Of a DNA stretch of 6,382 bases, positions 1-6,382 are shown piece by piece (position 1 is the first letter of the stretch; each line of letters begins with the position of its first letter). The notes below the pieces were generated by a model. It searched no databases, was not told the DNA's origin, and saw only the letters and a list, made by a program, of their open reading frames with translations. Position numbers and translations under genes: made by a program. The DNA is from an uncultured Planctomycetaceae bacterium (GTDB lineage: Bacteria > Planctomycetota > Planctomycetia > Planctomycetales > Planctomycetaceae). Where the stretch lies: NCBI GenBank assembly GCA_903921605.1, contig CAIXQV010000714.1:1-6382 (forward strand). Reading direction: 5' to 3'.

Positions 1-31
1 AACTGCGCCAAAGTATCAAGAACAGATCTGA
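1..31 (+). CDS. Possible 3' end of an upstream gene
   Basis: One plus-strand frame (from base 2) reads TAPKYQEQI and stops with TGA at 29-31, 21 bases before the cobA-hemD start. This spacing would suit an upstream gene in the same operon, for example another tetrapyrrole gene, but ten codons are far too few to identify a product. Another frame stays open through this stretch into the next gene, so the choice is a guess. Confidence 0.2.
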   Translation, partial: TAPKYQEQI

Positions 32-52
32 ACAAGGACTCACGAACAAGCG

Positions 53-1603
53 ATGCCATCCGTTTCTGTTAATGGAAAAGTTTACCTTGCCGGAGCTGGC
101 CCCGGAGATCCGGGGCTGATCACGCTCCGCGCGGCAGAATGTCTGGCAGAAGCCGACCTGGTGTTGTACGACGGTCTGGTGAATCCGTTGCTGCTGCGTC
201 GAACTCGCGGAATCTGCGAACGAACCGCGCGAACTCGCCGCGATGGCACTACGATTGTTTCTCAGCAGGACATCAATGAGCGATTGATTGCCGAGGCTCG
301 TGCGGGAAAAGTTGTGGTACGTCTCAAAGGCGGAGATCCTTATATTTTTGGGCGCGGCAGCGAAGAGGCCGCTGCGCTGCAGGCGGCGGGAATTCCTTTT
401 GAAGTGATTCCTGGAGTCACGGCTGCAACCGGGGCCGGCGAGTATGCCGGGTTCTCGTTTACTCATCGAGAGATTTCATCGGCAGTCGCGTTCGTCACTG
501 GTCATGAAGATCCAACTCGTGATGCCAGCCGACTGGATTTCGAGGCATTGGCCAGATTTCCCGGAACACTTGTGTTCTACATGGGATTGAATCGACTGAC
601 AGAAATCTGTCGACAGTTGATCGCAGCCGGAATGCCGGAGACGACTCCTGCGGCGGTAGTTTGTCACGCATCGCTGGCAACACAACAGGTCGTTGAAGGC
701 ACGTTGGCTACGATCCCCCACGCGGCATCGAAGAGACAACTAAAACCTCCGTCTTTGATCGTTGTGGGCGAATGTGTTAAACAGCGGGCTCAGTTGTCGT
801 GGTATGAGCAGTTGCCGTTGTTTGGGGTCTCTATCGGGGTGACTCGTCCTGATGAACAGGCTGATGATGTCTCATCGCAGATTGTGCGATTGGGTGGCGA
901 ACCAGTCATTATGCCGATGATCGAAGTCGGTCCGGTGGCGGAATCTGAAGTACCTGCGATTCAGGAAACCTTCGAACGCCTGCATGAGTTTCAGTGGCTT
1001 GTCTTTACCAGCGTTAATGGAGTCAGTGAGTTTTTTCGCCACCTTCAGGCATCCGGCCGGGATGCTCGTGCATTGCATGCAGCAGCAATCGCTGCAATCG
1101 GAACATCGACAGCGTTGAAGCTGAAATCGTTTGGAATTCAGGCCGACTTCGTGCCCGCTGAGTTTCGGGCAGAGGCGCTTGGTACGGCCCTCGCCGAACG
1201 TGCTCAGGGACAGAACGTGCTTTGGGTGCGTGCCAGTCGCGGACGCGATGTTCTTCCCGGGTTGCTTCAGGATGCAGGAGTTCATCTTGAGCAATTGGTG
1301 GTTTACGAGAACCGTGATGTCGCTGCATTTTCTTCGGACGTCGTTGGTCGCCTGAAGTCTGGTACATTGCAATGGATTGGGCTTAGCAGTCCATCGATTG
1401 CGCGCCAGTTTGCCCAACTGTTAAAGATGGCAGAGATTTCTCCGGCTGAGTTGACGACAAAGATCGCTGCGATCAGCAGCGTGACAGCCAGAGCCGCAGA
1501 CGACTGTGGGTTAACTGTTGAATGCATCGCCCGGAATTCCACCTGGCAGGGAATTCTGGATGCGATCGGTTCATCGCGAAGATTGCAGTCTCACTACTCC
1601 TGA
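53..1603 (+). CDS. cobA-hemD: Fused uroporphyrinogen-III C-methyltransferase / uroporphyrinogen-III synthase (CobA-HemD)
   Basis: A 516-residue cytosolic bifunctional enzyme. Residues about 8-250 are a SAM-dependent uroporphyrinogen-III methyltransferase: the glycine-rich GAGPGDP lies at 14-20, KGGDPYIFGRGSEE at 92-105, VIPGVTAA at 118-125 and TGHE at 149-152, all in the order usual for CobA/CysG C-terminal domains. It makes precorrin-2, the precursor of sirohaem and cobalamin. Residues about 258-505 are uroporphyrinogen-III synthase, which cyclises hydroxymethylbilane: it begins GVSIGVTRP, carries the FTSVNGV motif at 318-324 and later IGLSSPSIA. Both halves have about full family length, so both are probably active. 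Such fusions are known in several bacterial phyla. The ATG at 53 is chosen because the methyltransferase fold starts only nine residues later. An AAGGA at 34-38 is 14 bases away, rather far for a ribosome binding site. The gene converges on aguB. Confidence 0.95.
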   Translation: MPSVSVNGKVYLAGAGPGDPGLITLRAAECLAEADLVLYDGLVNPLLLRRTRGICERTARTRRDGTTIVSQQDINERLIAEARAGKVVVRLKGGDPYIFGRGSEEAAALQAAGIPFEVIPGVTAATGAGEYAGFSFTHREISSAVAFVTGHEDPTRDASRLDFEALARFPGTLVFYMGLNRLTEICRQLIAAGMPETTPAAVVCHASLATQQVVEGTLATIPHAASKRQLKPPSLIVVGECVKQRAQLSWYEQLPLFGVSIGVTRPDEQADDVSSQIVRLGGEPVIMPMIEVGPVAESEVPAIQETFERLHEFQWLVFTSVNGVSEFFRHLQASGRDARALHAAAIAAIGTSTALKLKSFGIQADFVPAEFRAEALGTALAERAQGQNVLWVRASRGRDVLPGLLQDAGVHLEQLVVYENRDVAAFSSDVVGRLKSGTLQWIGLSSPSIARQFAQLLKMAEISPAELTTKIAAISSVTARAADDCGLTVECIARNSTWQGILDAIGSSRRLQSHYS

Positions 1604-1665
1604 CGTATCGAGCCGCAATGCGCGCGGTGAGTGCATGCAATTCTCATCGAAGCCCAACCGATCGC
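1562..1665. repeat. Nested inverted repeats across the cobA-hemD stop codon
   Basis: A perfect 10-base inverted repeat, GCGATCGGTT at 1562-1571 and AACCGATCGC at 1656-1665, encloses the stop codon at 1601-1603. Two further complementary pairs nest inside in the right order: ATTGCA 1582-1587 with TGCAAT 1636-1641, and CTCAC 1590-1594 with GTGAG 1627-1631. Together they could fold into one long, interrupted hairpin at the 3' end of the message. No T-run follows on either strand, so it is not a standard intrinsic terminator. It could be an mRNA 3' structure or chance; the outer arm is partly coding sequence. Confidence 0.35.
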
Positions 1666-1751
1666 GAGTTGTTATCAACGGCGAATGTCACAATTACGAA
1701 TAGGCTGTGGTAGACGACGGCCTTGTAAACGATTGCGACGAGCAAACCGCA
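1604..1751. other. Convergent intergenic spacer
   Basis: This is the 148-base gap between the ends of cobA-hemD and aguB. Besides the right half of the inverted repeats described above, it holds a small hairpin, GTTG-TTAT-CAAC at 1668-1679, flanked by CGC 1663-1665 and GCG 1681-1683. No uridine tract follows it on either strand. Short open frames here overlap the end of cobA-hemD and have no recognisable protein content. No tRNA or other RNA gene was seen. Confidence 0.6.
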
Positions 1752-2630
1752 TTACGCAGGATCGATCCAACGTTTCTGCAAATCAGCGAATGCGTCGACT
1801 CGGCGGTCGCGGAAGAAGGGCCAGTGCGTTCGAGCAGTGTTGATTAGAGAAAGATCACAGTTCACAACAACATTCTCTTCCGCCTCGTGAACGGCCTGAT
1901 GCAGAACATTGCCATAAGGATCGGCCAGAAAACTCCCGCCCCAGAACTGAATCTCACCTTCGACTCCAACACGATTCGGCGCGCCGACAAAAAGCCCGTT
2001 AGCGATCGCATGACTTCGCATCATCGTTTGCCATGCGGAATACTGACTGGCTCCGTAGGTCTCTCGTTCACCGGGAATCCAGCCAATGGCCGTTGGGTAG
2101 AACAGCAATTCCGCCCCCTGCATTGCGGTCAGACGAGCCGCTTCGGGATACCATTGATCCCAACAAATGCAGACGCCGACTTTCGCATACTTCGTGGGGA
2201 ACGCGAGGAACCCGAGGTCTCCGGGTGTGAAATAGAACTTCTCCAGATACAGCGGATCATCCGGAATATGCATTTTCCGATAGAGGCCCGCGATTGATCC
2301 ATCCGCATCAAGGATCACAGCGGAGTTGTGATACAGACCGTGAGTTCTCTTTTCGAACAACGGAACAACGATAACAACACTCAATTCCTTCGCAATCTTC
2401 TGAAGTGCCGCGGTGGTCGGACCAGGAATCGGTTCCGCCAGTTCAAAGCGAGAATGCTCCTCGGCCTGACATGGATACTGAGTATTGAAGACTTCCTGCA
2501 GGCAAATGACTTGAGCACCACTTGCGGCAGTGGAGCGGATCTTTTCAATCGAGCGTTCCAGGTTCACTGCAGGCGATTCACTGCAGATCATCTGGACCAG
2601 ACCAACTCTAACTTCAGACTTTTTTGACAT
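1752..2630 (-). CDS. aguB: N-carbamoylputrescine amidase (nitrilase superfamily)
   Basis: A 292-residue cytosolic carbon-nitrogen hydrolase that converts N-carbamoylputrescine to putrescine, CO2 and ammonia, the last step of the agmatine route to polyamines. The nitrilase Glu-Lys-Cys triad is visible as E46 (CLQEVF), K119 (YRKMHIP) and C156 (CICWDQWYPEAAR). KMHIPDDP from K119, FYFTPGD at 132-138 and the C-terminal HWPFFRDRRVDAF at 269-281 are typical of AguB rather than of generic nitrilases or beta-ureidopropionase. The start at 2630 is chosen because MSKKSEVRVGLVQM begins the nitrilase fold directly and gives the usual family length. The frame stays open upstream to an ATG at 2819, but those 63 extra residues look non-coding apart from one hydrophobic run. 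No clear ribosome binding site precedes 2630. The usual partner gene for agmatine deiminase (aguA) is not in the window. Exact substrate is inferred from motifs. Confidence 0.93.
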   Translation of the reverse strand: MSKKSEVRVGLVQMICSESPAVNLERSIEKIRSTAASGAQVICLQEVFNTQYPCQAEEHSRFELAEPIPGPTTAALQKIAKELSVVIVVPLFEKRTHGLYHNSAVILDADGSIAGLYRKMHIPDDPLYLEKFYFTPGDLGFLAFPTKYAKVGVCICWDQWYPEAARLTAMQGAELLFYPTAIGWIPGERETYGASQYSAWQTMMRSHAIANGLFVGAPNRVGVEGEIQFWGGSFLADPYGNVLHQAVHEAEENVVVNCDLSLINTARTHWPFFRDRRVDAFADLQKRWIDPA

Positions 2631-2821
2631 CGTGACGCGTACTTTTCGAGAACAGATTGAGAACCAGAAAATGAGAATTGACCAAAGCACCATTGAACGA
2701 CAGAAAATCGGCTTTAAGGAATTAGCCCAAAACGATCTTCCAGATTGCCGCGAAAGGATAACGAAATCAGCCCTGGATGCGACTCTGAAACCAGATGTTC
2801 GAATTCCGAAAACATTCATTC

Positions 2822-2840
2822 CACGGCACTGGAGTCCGTG
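2822..2840. repeat. Short stem-loop in the divergent spacer
   Basis: CACGG at 2822-2826 pairs with CCGTG at 2836-2840, and after a bulged C the pairing continues with AC/GT, closing a TGGA loop: about seven pairs. No T-run follows on either strand, so it is not a clear terminator. It could be an operator-like palindrome or part of a leader RNA. Confidence 0.3.
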
Positions 2841-2879
2841 ACGAAAGCAATGCCTTGAATCCGGGGCTGGATGGCGTCA

Positions 2880-2933
2880 GACTGCCCAGGAAAGTTAAAG
2901 ACACGTCGGAATGCTCAATGAACCTGGGCGGTC
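2880..2933. repeat. 11-base inverted repeat with 32-base loop
   Basis: GACTGCCCAGG-like left arm at 2880-2890 pairs with CCTGGGCGGTC at 2923-2933: ten Watson-Crick pairs and one G-T wobble. The loop is 2891-2922. It lies about 160 bases before the start of the haem/rhodanese gene, so it may belong to that gene's leader or be a binding site. Chance occurrence is possible in a spacer this long. Confidence 0.35.
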
Positions 2934-3093
2934 CTCGATTGCGTTGTTTTTGGCCTGAAATATCACCCCCCTGAACAAGCGGCCCGATCGCACTTTCCTT
3001 AATGTCCTCCCTTACCATCATCTTCTGATCGTTCAGTGAAAAATGCGGTTCCATTTCCCGGCCGCAATACGATCACCTTCCGGATTCTTTTTT

Positions 3094-6000
3094 ATGCATC
3101 GCCAACTCATCACGCTCTGCTCGCTCTTTGGTTTGATCCCAGCCATGATGCCTGCAAATCTCTCTGCAGACGAAATCGCCAAATGGGAATTCGACAAGGA
3201 TCCCTCCGGCTGGGTTTCCAATGATCAATTGGAACTTTCCGTGAAGGACGGTTCATTACATCTGAAATCAAAAGGATCGGATCCATATTTCAGCAGTAAC
3301 GTCGAAGGTCAGACTGGCGACCAGCTTTTGATGATCAACGCCAGATTTCGCGGCAATGTCGATATTCAGGTTTTCTGGACAACAGAGGCGGAACCTCAAC
3401 TGTCGGAAGACAAGTCCATCAAGACGCAACTGAGGGGATCAGAGAAAGACACTCGATCTGCGAAGTTGTATTTTTCCACGACGTCGCCAGTCACTTCGCT
3501 CAGAATTGATCCGATGAGCGCTGAAGGTGACATGATTATCGATTCGATTGTGCTGACAGATGATTCAGCTCCGCAACCGACGGCAACTCCTGTTAAAGAC
3601 ATGAAGATTGCCGAAGGGTTCGATGTGGAACTCTTGTACTCCGTGGCAGGAGACAAAATGGGATCGTGGGTCTGCATGACTCCGGATCCGAAAGGACGAC
3701 TGATTGTTTCTGATCAGTACGGAAAACTGTATCGTGTTACTCCGCCCGCCAAAGGTTCTAAGGATGACATTCGCATTGAAACAATCAATGTAGATGTCGG
3801 TATGGCTCAGGGGTTGCTGTGTGCGTTCGACAGTTTGTATGTCATGACGAACAGCGGTGAAGAAGCTCGTGTTGGCCTGCATCGCGTTCGCGACACCGAT
3901 GGCGATGATCAATACGACACCAGCGAGCAGATTCGAAAACTGAATGGTGGAAATGAACATGGTCCACACGCCATTATTCTTTCGCCAGACAAGAAGTCGC
4001 TCTACGTCTGTTGTGGAAACCACACACCGGTTACGGATTTCTCACAGTCTCGTGTACCACGCATTTGGGACGAAGATCAACTCCTGCCACGCATGTGGGA
4101 CGCAGGTGGACATGCTGTCGGAATTATGGCTCCCGGTGGCTGGATTGCACAGGTCAGTCCGGACGGACAAGACTGGCAATTGCTGGCCAGCGGCTTCCGC
4201 AACGAGTACGACATTGCCTTGAACCCGGACGGTGAACTGTTCACTTATGACGCCGACATGGAATGGGACGTTGGCTCACCGTGGTATCGTCCAACTCGTG
4301 TTAACCATGTTACCAGCGGCGCAGAGTATGGCTGGCGATCAGGCACAGGGAAGTGGCCAGCCTACTATCCAGACAGCCTTGGCTCTGTGGTTGACATCGG
4401 ACCAGGCTCGCCAACGGGCATCGCGTTTGGAACCGGAGCGAAATTCCCCGCGAAATATCAAAAGGCTCTGTTCATTAGCGACTGGAGCTATGGCGTCATT
4501 TACGCGGTACACATGTCACCTTCCGGTTCGACCTACACCGGTGAAGCCGAGCGATTTATTGCAGCAGCTCCTCTGCCCGTAACGGACATGGTGATCAATC
4601 CCGCTGACGAAGCGATGTACTTCATGATCGGCGGACGAAAAACTCAATCAGGCCTGTACCGTGTCACTTACAAGGGTACCGAGTCAACTGCGGCCGTGGC
4701 GCCTGAAAAGGATGGGGGCGAGGAGCTTCGGAAGATTCGACACGAGTTGGAAGCATTGCATTCAGGTGAGGCAGAAGGAGCCATCGCGAAAGCAATGCCA
4801 TTACTTGGCCATCCTGATCGCAGCATTCGCTTTGCGGCTCGCACGGCACTCGAACATCAGCCTGTTGCAAAGTGGCAGGATCAGGCGCTGAAAATCCACA
4901 CGAATTCAGATGCAAAGATCACAGCATTGCTTGGCCTCGCTCGCTGTGGCAGCAAGGATCTGCAGGTTCCTCTATTGCAGTCGTTGGCAGAACTGAATTC
5001 AGCGAAACTGACAGAAAGTCAGATGCTGGATGCGCTACGAGTTCTCGGACTGTGCTTTATTCGCATGGGAGAGCCTGAGCCGCAGACGGCCCGTGCTGTG
5101 TCAGCAATACTGAATCAGGCCTATCCTGCAAAGAGCCCGCGTCTTAATCGGGAACTTTGCCGACTTCTGGTGTACCTCAACGACAGTGAAGTGGCTGCGA
5201 AAACTCTGGACCTGCTGGCCAAAGCCCCGAGTCAGGAAGAGCAGATCCACTATGTCTACTGTTTGCGAGCACTTAAAGATCAGTGGACCATGGATCAGAG
5301 AAAAGAATTCTTCCAGTGGTTTGTGACTTCTGTAACTCTGCGAGGCGGCAATTCATTCTCCGGGTTCATCAAGAACATTCGCCAGGAAGCGATCGACAAA
5401 CTGACTGAAGAACAAAAGCTTGCATTGAAGGATGTCCTGGAAGCTCAACCAACCGGAGGAATTCCTCTGGTGGAAGCGGCAGCTCGGCCGGTTGTCAAAG
5501 AATGGGCTGTCGATGATCTGCTGGCCGATGTTGAAGCGGGCCTGACCGGCCGAAACTTTGACACTGGCCGAAAGATGTTTCAGGTAACAGCCTGCTTTAA
5601 GTGTCATCGTTTCGCGGGAGATGGAGGAATCGTTGGGCCCGAACTGACAGCGGTTGCTCGTCGTTACAATGCTCGCACGATGCTCGAAGCAATTATCGAA
5701 CCGAGCAAAGTGATCTCTGATCAGTATCAGGGCAATGTCTTCGTACTCGACAGCGGAAAGCAGGTTGTGGGACGAGTTGTCAACTTGAATAACGACACCA
5801 TCATGGTTTCCGAGAACATGCTCGAGCCCGGCAATCTAACCGTTATCAACCGTGAAGAGATTGAAGAAACTCTCGTTTCCAAAACGTCAATGATGCCGAA
5901 TGGCCTGATCAATACACTGAATAAAGATGAGATTCTGGATCTCATTGCCTACTTGCAGTCCGGTGGCGATCCGGATGCACCTGTCTTTGCGGGAACGAAG

Positions 6001-6378
6001 AAGACCGCAGCAACTTCAACAAAACCGGAGAAAACAATGTTTACCGAAGCTGGTCACACGATTGACTCACTCGATGTCGTCAAAAAAAGTGTTGAAGAGA
6101 AATCAGCAGTGATCCTTGATGTGCGAGAACAGGCGGAGTGGGATGCTGGACACCTGGCCGACGCTGAATTCATCCCGCTCAGCAAGCTGAAGGAAGCAAG
6201 CAACGTTGCAGAAGTTCTGGCTCCCCTGCCGAAGGATTGCCCCATCTATGTTCATTGTCGATCTGGCGGTCGAGTGCTGATGTTTGCCGAAATTGCTCAG
6301 AACAAAGGCTATGACATTCGACCGCTGAAAGCGGGCTACGATCGACTTATAGAAGCAGGCTTCAAGAAGGCAGAGTGA
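3094..6378 (+). CDS. Exported beta-propeller / haem c / rhodanese multidomain protein
   Basis: A 1094-residue exported protein, probably a periplasmic redox protein; the substrate is unknown. Residues 1-25 form a signal peptide (MHRQ, then a hydrophobic run, cleavage likely after LSA). Residues about 27-165 look like a galactose-binding or jelly-roll domain. Residues about 170-528 form a propeller resembling PQQ-type sugar dehydrogenases and planctomycete 'membrane-bound dehydrogenase' proteins, with HGPH 289-292, GFRNEYD 367-373 and DADMEWD 386-392. About 543-803 is helical, HEAT-like. About 820-958 is a c-type haem domain of Pirellula/Verrucomicrobium type: CFKCH at 834-838 binds haem, and Met933 or Met934 (SMMPNGL) is the likely distal ligand. 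A Thr/Lys-rich linker leads to a rhodanese domain (982-1094) with DVRE at 1009-1012 and active-site loop CRSGGR at 1055-1060. The start at 3094 is preferred because it gives a compact signal peptide; ATG 3043 would add 17 residues. Neither has a clear ribosome binding site. Whether the propeller binds PQQ is not shown. Confidence 0.9.
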   Translation: MHRQLITLCSLFGLIPAMMPANLSADEIAKWEFDKDPSGWVSNDQLELSVKDGSLHLKSKGSDPYFSSNVEGQTGDQLLMINARFRGNVDIQVFWTTEAEPQLSEDKSIKTQLRGSEKDTRSAKLYFSTTSPVTSLRIDPMSAEGDMIIDSIVLTDDSAPQPTATPVKDMKIAEGFDVELLYSVAGDKMGSWVCMTPDPKGRLIVSDQYGKLYRVTPPAKGSKDDIRIETINVDVGMAQGLLCAFDSLYVMTNSGEEARVGLHRVRDTDGDDQYDTSEQIRKLNGGNEHGPHAIILSPDKKSLYVCCGNHTPVTDFSQSRVPRIWDEDQLLPRMWDAGGHAVGIMAPGGWIAQVSPDGQDWQLLASGFRNEYDIALNPDGELFTYDADMEWDVGSPWYRPTRVNHVTSGAEYGWRSGTGKWPAYYPDSLGSVVDIGPGSPTGIAFGTGAKFPAKYQKALFISDWSYGVIYAVHMSPSGSTYTGEAERFIAAAPLPVTDMVINPADEAMYFMIGGRKTQSGLYRVTYKGTESTAAVAPEKDGGEELRKIRHELEALHSGEAEGAIAKAMPLLGHPDRSIRFAARTALEHQPVAKWQDQALKIHTNSDAKITALLGLARCGSKDLQVPLLQSLAELNSAKLTESQMLDALRVLGLCFIRMGEPEPQTARAVSAILNQAYPAKSPRLNRELCRLLVYLNDSEVAAKTLDLLAKAPSQEEQIHYVYCLRALKDQWTMDQRKEFFQWFVTSVTLRGGNSFSGFIKNIRQEAIDKLTEEQKLALKDVLEAQPTGGIPLVEAAARPVVKEWAVDDLLADVEAGLTGRNFDTGRKMFQVTACFKCHRFAGDGGIVGPELTAVARRYNARTMLEAIIEPSKVISDQYQGNVFVLDSGKQVVGRVVNLNNDTIMVSENMLEPGNLTVINREEIEETLVSKTSMMPNGLINTLNKDEILDLIAYLQSGGDPDAPVFAGTKKTAATSTKPEKTMFTEAGHTIDSLDVVKKSVEEKSAVILDVREQAEWDAGHLADAEFIPLSKLKEASNVAEVLAPLPKDCPIYVHCRSGGRVLMFAEIAQNKGYDIRPLKAGYDRLIEAGFKKAE
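6027..6039 (+). promoter_or_regulatory. Possible internal ribosome binding site and start for a free rhodanese
   Basis: Inside the haem/rhodanese gene, GGAG at 6027-6030 stands six bases before an in-frame ATG at 6037-6039, exactly where the linker ends and the rhodanese domain begins. Translation from here would give a 113-residue rhodanese without signal peptide, the usual size of single-domain rhodaneses, and therefore cytosolic. This is a better start signal than the one in front of the full gene. It may still be chance, since the bases encode Pro-Glu-Lys of the linker. Confidence 0.25.
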
Positions 6379-6382
6379 ATGC
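6364..6382 (+). other. Possible start of a downstream gene at the window edge
   Basis: The stop codon TGA at 6376-6378 is followed at once by ATG at 6379-6381, and a purine-rich AAGAAGG at 6364-6370 lies eight bases before it. This arrangement would suit a translationally coupled next gene. Only one codon is visible, so nothing can be said of the product, and the ATG may be coincidental. Confidence 0.2.

Larger units (their letters stand above)
2631..3093. other. Divergent intergenic region, no convincing gene
   Basis: These 463 bases separate the divergent starts of aguB and the exported haem/rhodanese gene, so promoters for both should lie here. No strong -35/-10 pair stands out; the best plus-strand guess is TTGCGT 2939-2944, 16 bases, TATCAC 2961-2966, which is weak. 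The middle holds two inverted repeats (listed separately). From 2795 to 2974 a plus-strand frame encodes 59 residues starting MFEFRKHSFH, and over 2767-3054 a minus-strand frame encodes 95 residues. Neither has recognisable domains, a ribosome binding site or balanced protein-like composition that I would trust. A real small gene cannot be excluded. Confidence 0.5.

Noticed and set aside
872..1417. A 181-codon minus-strand open frame inside cobA-hemD
   Set aside because: It is antisense to the HemD domain, rich in Cys, Arg and Ser as expected of a shadow frame, and has no recognisable motif.
2797..2813. Quasi-palindrome around GAATTC resembling an operator or LexA box
   Set aside because: The arms are only four bases (TTCG/CGAA) with uneven flanks, and no known LexA consensus fits.
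2939..2966. TTGCGT-16-TATCAC as a sigma-70 promoter for the haem/rhodanese gene
   Set aside because: It matches the consensus at only three of six and four of six bases, no better than expected by chance in a spacer of this size.
3565..4023. A 152-codon minus-strand open frame inside the haem/rhodanese gene
   Set aside because: It is antisense to the clearly conserved propeller domain and has no protein-family features.
53..6378. A haem-related gene cluster linking cobA-hemD with the haem protein
   Set aside because: The genes are separated by an oppositely oriented aguB and two spacers, so co-transcription is excluded and shared function is not supported.
1..6382. CRISPR array, tRNA, rRNA, insertion sequence or phage genes
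   Set aside because: No regularly spaced repeats, cloverleaf-like segments, transposase motifs or terminal repeats were found on reading both strands.

Overview
The window carries three complete genes. Their content points to a planctomycete or close PVC-superphylum relative. The strongest clue is the large exported protein at 3094-6378, which joins a beta-propeller, helical repeats and a CxxCH haem domain of the 'Pirellula/Verrucomicrobium type'. The near absence of Shine-Dalgarno sequences before the genes fits this but proves nothing. I cannot name a genus.

Layout: (1) 53-1603, plus strand, is a fused uroporphyrinogen-III C-methyltransferase / uroporphyrinogen-III synthase (CobA-HemD) at the branch point between haem, sirohaem and cobalamin. 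Bases 1-31 may hold the last codons of an upstream gene. (2) 1604-1751 is a short convergent spacer. Nested inverted repeats (1562-1665) overlap the end of gene 1. (3) 1752-2630, minus strand, is an N-carbamoylputrescine amidase (AguB) of the nitrilase superfamily, acting in agmatine-to-putrescine conversion. (4) 2631-3093 is a 463-base divergent spacer with two inverted repeats and a stretch open on both strands, but no convincing gene or promoter. (5) 3094-6378, plus strand, is a 1094-residue exported protein with a jelly-roll-like N-terminal domain, a sugar-dehydrogenase-like propeller, helical repeats, a c-type haem domain and a C-terminal rhodanese domain. The last two bases of an ATG-containing junction at the right edge may begin another gene.

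The genes do not form one operon: orientations are plus, minus, plus. The only biochemical link is tetrapyrrole supply (gene 1) and haem use (gene 3), and that link is probably incidental. The most unusual item is the haem domain plus rhodanese fusion, which also contains a well-placed in-frame internal start that could release the rhodanese as a separate 113-residue protein.
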